Shown: piece by piece, positions 7,413-11,124 of the stretch
Layout: the number at the start of each line of letters is the position of its first letter
Numbering within the stretch: position 1 is the first letter of the stretch
NCBI GenBank assembly: GCA_002786505.1
Contig: PCTK01000100.1
Location: 1 to 11,124, forward strand
Direction: 5' to 3'
From: Nitrospinae bacterium CG22_combo_CG10-13_8_21_14_all_47_10
Lineage (GTDB): Bacteria; Nitrospinota; Nitrospinia; Nitrospinales; VA-1
Length of the DNA stretch: 11,124 nt
Notes under the pieces: model-generated
Told to the model about the DNA's origin: nothing
Databases searched by the model: none
What the model saw: the letters and a program-made list of their open reading frames with translations, nothing else
Made by a program: the position numbers and the translations under genes

Positions 7413-7548
7413 GTTAACGCTTCTTATTAAATTCAGGTTTTACCGACTCGGCTTTTTTTCAGGCTTCAAGTCTGAGATCGGTTTTAATTAAACATCATTC
7501 CTAATGAGGGCCCTGTTCGAGACTGCCATCATCAAAATTCCCGCAACT
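7413..7548 (-). promoter_or_regulatory. 136-bp rpsH-rplF intergenic leader with bulged hairpin
   Basis: This is the longest gene-free stretch in the window, in a block where most gaps are under 60 bp. A stem can form at 7442-7449 with 7474-7482: ACCGA pairs with TCGGT and CTC with GAG, with one bulged base, enclosing a 24-nt loop that contains a run of seven A on the minus strand. Direct repeats TAAAACC flank the stem. I see no convincing protein gene (the best frame is 14 codons), tRNA, promoter or terminator. It could be a leader controlling rplF or an mRNA-processing site. Confidence 0.35.
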
Positions 7549-7941
7549 TTACCAGACGAGACCCAGCACTTCTCCTCCGACTCCTTTTTCCCTGCATTTT
7601 TCATCGGTCATTACACCCGAAGAGGTCGAGAGGATAGCAAGACCGAGCCCATTGAGAACCTTGGGGATTTCGTCCCGCTTGACATAATTTCGCCGCCCTG
7701 GCTTACTAACACGTTTAATTCCGCGAATTACCGGCTTGTCGCCTGCGTACTTCAAATAAATCCGGATAATCCCCTGCAAGTCATCCTCATAGATTCGGAA
7801 ATTTTTAATGTAGCCCTCTTCCTTCAAAATCTCAACAATACGAGCTTTCATTTTTGAGCCGGGGACATCAACCCTCGGATGCCTGACCATCAACCCATTT
7901 CGAATTCGGGTAAACAGATCAGCGATGGGATCGGTCATCAT
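7549..7941 (-). CDS. rpsH: 30S ribosomal protein S8
   Basis: Small-subunit protein S8, a primary binder of 16S rRNA helix 21 and, in E. coli, the translational repressor of the spc operon. The 130-residue product starts [20 protein letters not shown], matches the family throughout ([34 protein letters not shown]) and ends with [20 protein letters not shown] plus VLGLVW. The two leading ATG codons (7941, 7938) leave a one-residue ambiguity in the start. It follows rpsN by 37 bp and is followed by the largest gap in the window, 136 bp, before rplF. Confidence 0.98.
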   Translation of the reverse strand: MMTDPIADLFTRIRNGLMVRHPRVDVPGSKMKARIVEILKEEGYIKNFRIYEDDLQGIIRIYLKYAGDKPVIRGIKRVSKPGRRNYVKRDEIPKVLNGLGLAILSTSSGVMTDEKCREKGVGGEVLGLVW

Positions 7942-7978
7942 AGTGAAACTAAACTCCCAAAAAAATAATCATATTAAA

Positions 7979-8164
7979 CTACCAACTCGCCTTGGTAACA
8001 CCTGGGATCTCACCGCGCAAGGCTCTTTCCCGAAAGCAAATCCGACACATGCCGAATTTTCGGAGAAACGCCCGCGGCCGACCGCAGACCTGACACCGGT
8101 TATACTGGCGCACTTTAAATTTCTGTTCCCGCTTCGCCTTGGCGACTAGTGATTTCTTTGCCAT
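7979..8164 (-). CDS. rpsN: 30S ribosomal protein S14, short zinc-binding type
   Basis: Small-subunit protein S14 of the 30S head. The 61-residue product is the short zinc-ribbon form (type Z), not the 101-residue cysteine-free form of E. coli. The ligands are visible as C24-x2-C27 (CQVC) and C40-x2-C43 (CRIC). The surrounding [19 protein letters not shown] and the C-terminal [11 protein letters not shown] are family signatures. The start ATG at 8164 follows the rplE stop by six bases; the A/G-rich site that would serve as Shine-Dalgarno overlaps that stop codon. A 37-bp gap follows before rpsH. The zinc form is common in Gram-positive bacteria and several other phyla. Confidence 0.98.
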   Translation of the reverse strand: MAKKSLVAKAKREQKFKVRQYNRCQVCGRPRAFLRKFGMCRICFRERALRGEIPGVTKASW

Positions 8165-8170
8165 ATTCCT

Positions 8171-8710
8171 TTACTTTCTAATCGGTAGTCCCATATGGGT
8201 CAATAAACACCGGCCCTGCTCATCGTTTTGGGCCGTGGTGGTTATCGTGATATTCATTCCCTTGATTTTTTCAATTTTATCGTAACTAATCTCTGGAAAG
8301 ATCAACTGTTCCTTAATGCCAATCGTGTAATTGCCCCGCCCATCAAACGCTTTGGGAGGCAAACCCTTAAAGTCTCTAACCCTGGGGAGCGCGAACGACA
8401 CCAATCGTTCATAAAACTCATACATCCTGTTTCCCCGCAAAGTTACCTTAACGCCGATAGGAACCCCTTCCCGCAATTTAAAATTGGAAATGGATTTTTT
8501 AGCTTTGGTGACCACAGGTTGTTGCCCCGTAATCACACGCAACTGTTCGATTCCCGACTCAATCAATTTGGAGTTTTGCAACGCCTCACCCAAACCCATA
8601 TTTACCGTGATTTTTGTCATCCTGGGAACCTGCATCACATTAGCAAGCCCCAATTCCTTCTGGATGGCCGCCTGATGCTTTTCAAAATAACTTGTCTTAA
8701 AATTTGCCAT
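8171..8710 (-). CDS. rplE: 50S ribosomal protein L5
   Basis: Large-subunit protein L5, part of the 5S RNP with L18 and 5S rRNA, contacting P-site tRNA. The 179-residue product has the usual length and motifs: [16 protein letters not shown] near the N-terminus, [20 protein letters not shown] (about residues 60-80), [33 protein letters not shown], and [21 protein letters not shown] start at ATG 8710 ([13 protein letters not shown]), with an AAGGTG site just upstream, rather than at an in-frame candidate 7 codons earlier that would overlap rplX. The gap to rplX is one base and to rpsN six bases, leaving no room for a separate leader like the E. coli S8 target between rplX and rplE. Confidence 0.98.
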   Translation of the reverse strand: MANFKTSYFEKHQAAIQKELGLANVMQVPRMTKITVNMGLGEALQNSKLIESGIEQLRVITGQQPVVTKAKKSISNFKLREGVPIGVKVTLRGNRMYEFYERLVSFALPRVRDFKGLPPKAFDGRGNYTIGIKEQLIFPEISYDKIEKIKGMNITITTTAQNDEQGRCLLTHMGLPIRK

Positions 8711-8711
8711 G

Positions 8712-9050
8712 CTACACCTTATCCAGGACATCGCCGGTTTTCACACAAACGCGGACTCGTTTTCCATCTTCAAGCTTTTTAAGCTTAGTTCGCACTCCCT
8801 TACCGACCTTGTCACTAACCAGCAGAACATTGGAGATATGAATTTTCCCCTCTTTCTCTATGATGCCGGGTTGCCGGGTTTTACCATCACCCTTCGTATG
8901 ACGCTTAACCATATTGAGCTTTTCAACCGTCACTCTCTGCTCTTCCGGGAAAATGGCCAGCAACTTCCCCTTCTTTCCCTTTTCTTTTCCGGAAATCACC
9001 TGAACGATATCGTCCTTTTTAAGGTGAAGTTTGTATGAAGCCTTTTTCAC
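8712..9050 (-). CDS. rplX: 50S ribosomal protein L24
   Basis: Large-subunit protein L24, an early assembly initiator that binds the 5' end region of 23S rRNA near the exit tunnel. The 112-residue product has an N-terminal KOW motif ([20 protein letters not shown], about residues 11-30) and the family segments [12 protein letters not shown] and [16 protein letters not shown]. The start is GTG at 9050, sharing its G with the rplN stop (TAGTG). A perfect anti-16S match, GGAGGTG, lies at 9056-9062 with 5-nt spacing, which decides the start. Length is slightly above the 104 residues of E. coli L24. One base separates its stop from rplE. Confidence 0.97.
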   Translation of the reverse strand: MKKASYKLHLKKDDIVQVISGKEKGKKGKLLAIFPEEQRVTVEKLNMVKRHTKGDGKTRQPGIIEKEGKIHISNVLLVSDKVGKGVRTKLKKLEDGKRVRVCVKTGDVLDKV

Positions 9051-9418
9051 TACAACACCTCCGGAGCAAGCGAAAGAATTTTCATGTAACGCTTGGCGCG
9101 CAGTTCACGACCCACAGGACCAAAAACCCGGGTTCCTACCGGCTCTTTAGCCTCATTAATCAGGACAGCGGCATTACCGTCAAACTTGATATAGGTTCCA
9201 TTAGGGCGACGAATCTCTTTCCGCGTTCTCACCACAACGGCCTTTTTGACTTCGCCCTTTTTAATACTGCTCGCCGGGTCCACCTCTTTGACCGCGACCA
9301 CAATAACATCTCCAATGCGAGCGTAACGGCGTCGAGAACCACCCAGCACCTTGATACACTGAACCACCTTGGCCCCTGAATTGTCTGCCACATCTAACAC
9401 AGTTCGTAGTTGAATCAT
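9050..9418 (-). CDS. rplN: 50S ribosomal protein L14
   Basis: Large-subunit protein L14, which sits on the 50S interface side, contributes to intersubunit bridges and is the docking site for the silencing factor RsfS in bacteria. The 122-residue product is exactly the common family length. It starts [20 protein letters not shown], a near-invariant L14 N-terminus, and ends [20 protein letters not shown] followed by PEVL, also diagnostic. The ATG at 9418 overlaps the rpsQ stop (ATGA), so translation of the two is probably coupled. Its own stop TAG shares one base with the GTG start of rplX. Confidence 0.99.
   Translation of the reverse strand: MIQLRTVLDVADNSGAKVVQCIKVLGGSRRRYARIGDVIVVAVKEVDPASSIKKGEVKKAVVVRTRKEIRRPNGTYIKFDGNAAVLINEAKEPVGTRVFGPVGRELRAKRYMKILSLAPEVL
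9056..9062 (-). promoter_or_regulatory. Strong ribosome-binding site fixing the rplX GTG start
   Basis: GGAGGTG is a full match to the 16S rRNA 3' end and lies within the last codons of rplN, 5 nt before the GTG at 9050. The strong site and the shared TAGTG stop/start support GTG as the true start of L24. Confidence 0.8.
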
Positions 9419-9687
9419 GACGCTTTATCTGCCTCCTCGCCCTTCTTGATAATTTCCACCAAACGCCAGCGTTTAGTTTTACTTAAAGGCCGGGTTTCGC
9501 TGATGCTGATGAAATCACCAGGACGACATTCGTTCTTTTCATCATGAGCGCTGTATTTGCGGGAACTTATCACCACTTTTTTGAATTTTGGATGAATGAA
9601 TTTCCGCTCCACCTGCACCACCACGGTTTTATCCATTTTGTTGCTCACCACAAGGCCCATTTGAGTTTTTCTAGTCGTTTTCTGCAA
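9415..9687 (-). CDS. rpsQ: 30S ribosomal protein S17
   Basis: Small-subunit protein S17, an OB-fold primary 16S rRNA binder of the 30S body. The 90-residue product shows [20 protein letters not shown] at the N-terminus (family pattern RRKxxxGxVVSDKMxKTVVV), then [12 protein letters not shown], and [21 protein letters not shown] typical of the C-terminal half. The chosen start is TTG at 9687, because an in-frame TAA lies three codons upstream and the conserved RKT motif precedes the next ATG (9660, at codon 10). The ribosome-binding site is poor: GGGAG at 9700-9704 is 12 nt away. The 3' end overlaps rplN by four bases (ATGA), suggesting translational coupling across the classical S10/spc boundary. 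Confidence 0.96.
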   Translation of the reverse strand: MQKTTRKTQMGLVVSNKMDKTVVVQVERKFIHPKFKKVVISSRKYSAHDEKNECRPGDFISISETRPLSKTKRWRLVEIIKKGEEADKAS

Positions 9688-9738
9688 AAGCTTTTACCAC
9701 TCCCGTTTAATGTTCGAGACTACTGCTCATCCCGAGTG

Positions 9739-9981
9739 TTATTTATTGGAACCTGCCTTATTCACTTCGCCTTGCTGTACCGGTTTACCCTCTGAAGCCC
9801 GGGTTTCATTCTGGATAGTTTTAAGCCTGGCAATATCTCTTTTAAGAAACCGAAGGCGGCTGGGATTTTCTATCTTACCGGCCGCCAATTGCAACCTGAG
9901 GTTAAAAATTTCCTGCTTGATATCGCCTATTTTTTCTTCCCGCTCTTTTTCAGAAAGACCTCTGACTTCTTCAACTTTCAT
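9739..9981 (-). CDS. rpmC: 50S ribosomal protein L29
   Basis: Large-subunit protein L29, a two-helix coiled-coil protein beside the peptide exit tunnel that helps form the docking site for SRP and trigger factor together with L23. The 80-residue product has the family core [20 protein letters not shown]...[21 protein letters not shown]...RDIARLKTI over about residues 1-62. The remaining 18 residues ([23 protein letters not shown] region) are a hydrophilic tail that makes it longer than the 63-residue E. coli protein. The start ATG at 9981 is 10 bp after the rplP stop. A 51-bp gap follows before rpsQ. Confidence 0.96.
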   Translation of the reverse strand: MKVEEVRGLSEKEREEKIGDIKQEIFNLRLQLAAGKIENPSRLRFLKRDIARLKTIQNETRASEGKPVQQGEVNKAGSNK

Positions 9982-9991
9982 AATATATTTT

Positions 9992-10414
9992 TCACTCGCT
10001 CATATAGGCTTGCTTGACAACAAACCGGGTAGGTACTGACAATTTGTGCGCCGCCAAACGAAACGCCTCTTTAGCAACAGCCTCCGACACACCTTCCATT
10101 TCATAAAGCATTCGGCCCGGTTTTACAACGGCCACCCAGAATTCCGGGTTGCCTTTGCCCTTACCCATCCTCGTTTCCAATGGCTTTTTGGAGACCGGCT
10201 TATCAGGGAAAATCCGCAACCATATTTTTCCCCCGCGCTTGATATGGCGGGTCATCGCAATACGGGCGGCTTCAATCTGCCGGTTACTGATACGTCCACA
10301 CTCCAAAGCCTGCAAACCATAAGTGCCAAAATCCAGAGAACCTCCCCGGTAGGCCGTGCCACGCATTCTTCCCTTATGGCGTTTTCTATACTTAACCCTT
10401 TTGGGCATCAACAT
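9992..10414 (-). CDS. rplP: 50S ribosomal protein L16
   Basis: Large-subunit protein L16, located near the A-site tRNA and 5S rRNA region, needed for late 50S assembly and peptidyl transfer. The 140-residue product has the usual family length and starts [19 protein letters not shown], the typical L16 N-terminus. The central [29 protein letters not shown] segment (split here only by description) and the C-terminal [16 protein letters not shown] are family hallmarks. The start ATG at 10414 is preceded by a GGAG about 10 nt upstream; an ATG two codons later (MPKRV) is a possible alternative. It lies 59 bp downstream of rpsC and 10 bp upstream of rpmC. Nothing unusual is seen. Confidence 0.98.
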   Translation of the reverse strand: MLMPKRVKYRKRHKGRMRGTAYRGGSLDFGTYGLQALECGRISNRQIEAARIAMTRHIKRGGKIWLRIFPDKPVSKKPLETRMGKGKGNPEFWVAVVKPGRMLYEMEGVSEAVAKEAFRLAAHKLSVPTRFVVKQAYMSE

Positions 10415-10473
10415 GATGCTTTATCTCCAAAAAACATTCACAACCAGGCCACAACCTCCGCCCACCGACAAAA

Positions 10474-11124
10474 TCAGGCCGAAGCCTTTGCACCTTTTTC
10501 TTTTTCCTTTTCCTGAAAGCCTTGCGGCCGCTCAAATCCCTTACCTGGAAGGGTATCTCCCTTATAGACCCAAACCTTCACCCCGATAATTCCAAAGGTG
10601 GTGTTGGAGTTCGCGGTCCCATAATCAATATCCGCCCTCAGAGTATGCAGAGGAACCCTGCCCTCCCGGTACCATTCACTGCGGGCAATTTCCGCACCGC
10701 CCAAACGACCCGATACCCGGATTTTAATTCCCTTAGCCCCAAACCTCAGCGCCGAAACCACACTCTTTTTCATTGCCCGCCGAAAGGAAACCCTTTTTTC
10801 CAATTGCAGAGCGATATTCTGTCCGATCAAAGTAGCATCCAGTTCAGCACGACGCACTTCCTTGATATTGAGATTAACCTGCTTTCCAGACAACACCTTC
10901 TGCAATTCCTCTTTCAACCTGTCAACTTCAAGACCCTTTTTCCCGATGATGATGCCCGGACGCGCGGTATGGATGTTAACCCGAACCCGATTCGCCGAAC
11001 GCTCAATCTCCACCTTGGAGATTCCCGCATGAGCAAGTGTCTTGAAGATGTGCTTTCGAAGCTGAATATCCTCAATCAACTGTTCAGAATACCCCTTCCT
11101 GGCATACCAGTTAGATATCCAAGT
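10474..11124 (-). CDS. rpsC: 30S ribosomal protein S3, 5'-truncated by window edge
   Basis: Small-subunit protein S3, which lies at the mRNA entry tunnel in the 30S head and has helicase-like activity with S4 and S5. The reading frame stays open to the last base of the window, beginning [20 protein letters not shown], so roughly the first 16-18 residues lie outside; a TTG at 11079 is internal and not the start. The visible 216 residues contain the KH RNA-binding domain with its GKKG loop (visible residues 61-64, in [11 protein letters not shown]) and the S3 C-terminal domain ([28 protein letters not shown]). It ends with a short Lys/Glu tail ([12 protein letters not shown]). A 59-bp gap separates it from rplP. 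The order rpsC-rplP-rpmC-rpsQ is the canonical end of the S10 cluster. Identity is certain; only the N-terminus is missing. Confidence 0.98.
   Translation of the reverse strand, partial: TWISNWYARKGYSEQLIEDIQLRKHIFKTLAHAGISKVEIERSANRVRVNIHTARPGIIIGKKGLEVDRLKEELQKVLSGKQVNLNIKEVRRAELDATLIGQNIALQLEKRVSFRRAMKKSVVSALRFGAKGIKIRVSGRLGGAEIARSEWYREGRVPLHTLRADIDYGTANSNTTFGIIGVKVWVYKGDTLPGKGFERPQGFQEKEKEKGAKASA

Noticed and set aside
7441..7460. Plus-strand palindrome CCGACTCGG followed by seven T, resembling an intrinsic terminator
   Set aside because: The palindrome leaves a one-base loop, which cannot form a hairpin, and no plus-strand gene needs a terminator there.
7488..7532. Minus-strand 14-codon frame in the rpsH-rplF gap, encoding MMAVSNRALIRNDV
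   Set aside because: It is short, has no Shine-Dalgarno and no recognisable similarity; frames of this size are expected by chance in 136 bp.
1..11124. Mobile elements, CRISPR arrays, tRNA or rRNA genes, horizontally acquired cargo
   Set aside because: None seen. The window is fully occupied by a conserved ribosomal protein cluster with consistent strand and spacing.

Overview
The window is one uninterrupted block of bacterial housekeeping genes, all on the minus strand: the distal part of the S10 cluster, the spc cluster and the alpha cluster, joined without a visible break. In transcription order (from high to low coordinate) it reads rpsC (5' part cut by the window edge), rplP, rpmC, rpsQ | rplN, rplX, rplE, rpsN, rpsH, rplF, rplR, rpsE, rplO, secY, adk, infA, rpmJ | rpsM, rpsK, rpsD, rpoA, rplQ. 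That is 22 genes: 18 ribosomal proteins, the Sec translocon channel SecY, adenylate kinase, initiation factor IF-1 and the RNA polymerase alpha subunit. No gene lies on the plus strand.

The organism is a bacterium: SecY, RpoA and IF-1 are of bacterial type and the gene order is the classic bacterial one. Base composition is moderate. The protein sequences and the gene order, with rpmD and map absent from their usual places, are compatible with a Gram-negative lineage of the Deltaproteobacteria/Nitrospinota kind. That placement is an impression from family knowledge, not a demonstrated assignment.

Layout: 9050-11124 holds the end of S10 and the start of spc; 5994-9050 the spc small- and large-subunit proteins; 3569-5965 rplO-secY-adk; 3219-3565 infA-rpmJ; 91-3200 the alpha cluster; 1-90 a short tail with two inverted repeats beyond rplQ. 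Most junctions are 0-60 bp, several are stop/start overlaps, and no intrinsic terminator is visible between clusters. Co-transcription is therefore likely. The longest gene-free stretch is 136 bp (7413-7548, rpsH-rplF), and it can form a bulged hairpin.

The products work together: ribosomal subunit assembly, initiation (IF-1), transcription (alpha), nucleotide balance (Adk) and membrane insertion of nascent proteins (SecY). I see no new biological system here. The points worth a second look are the missing rpmD and map, a 60-residue Lys/Glu/Ala tail on L17, a hairpin at the rplO-secY junction, the structured rpsH-rplF gap, the consistent use of zinc-binding protein forms, and frequent GTG/TTG starts.
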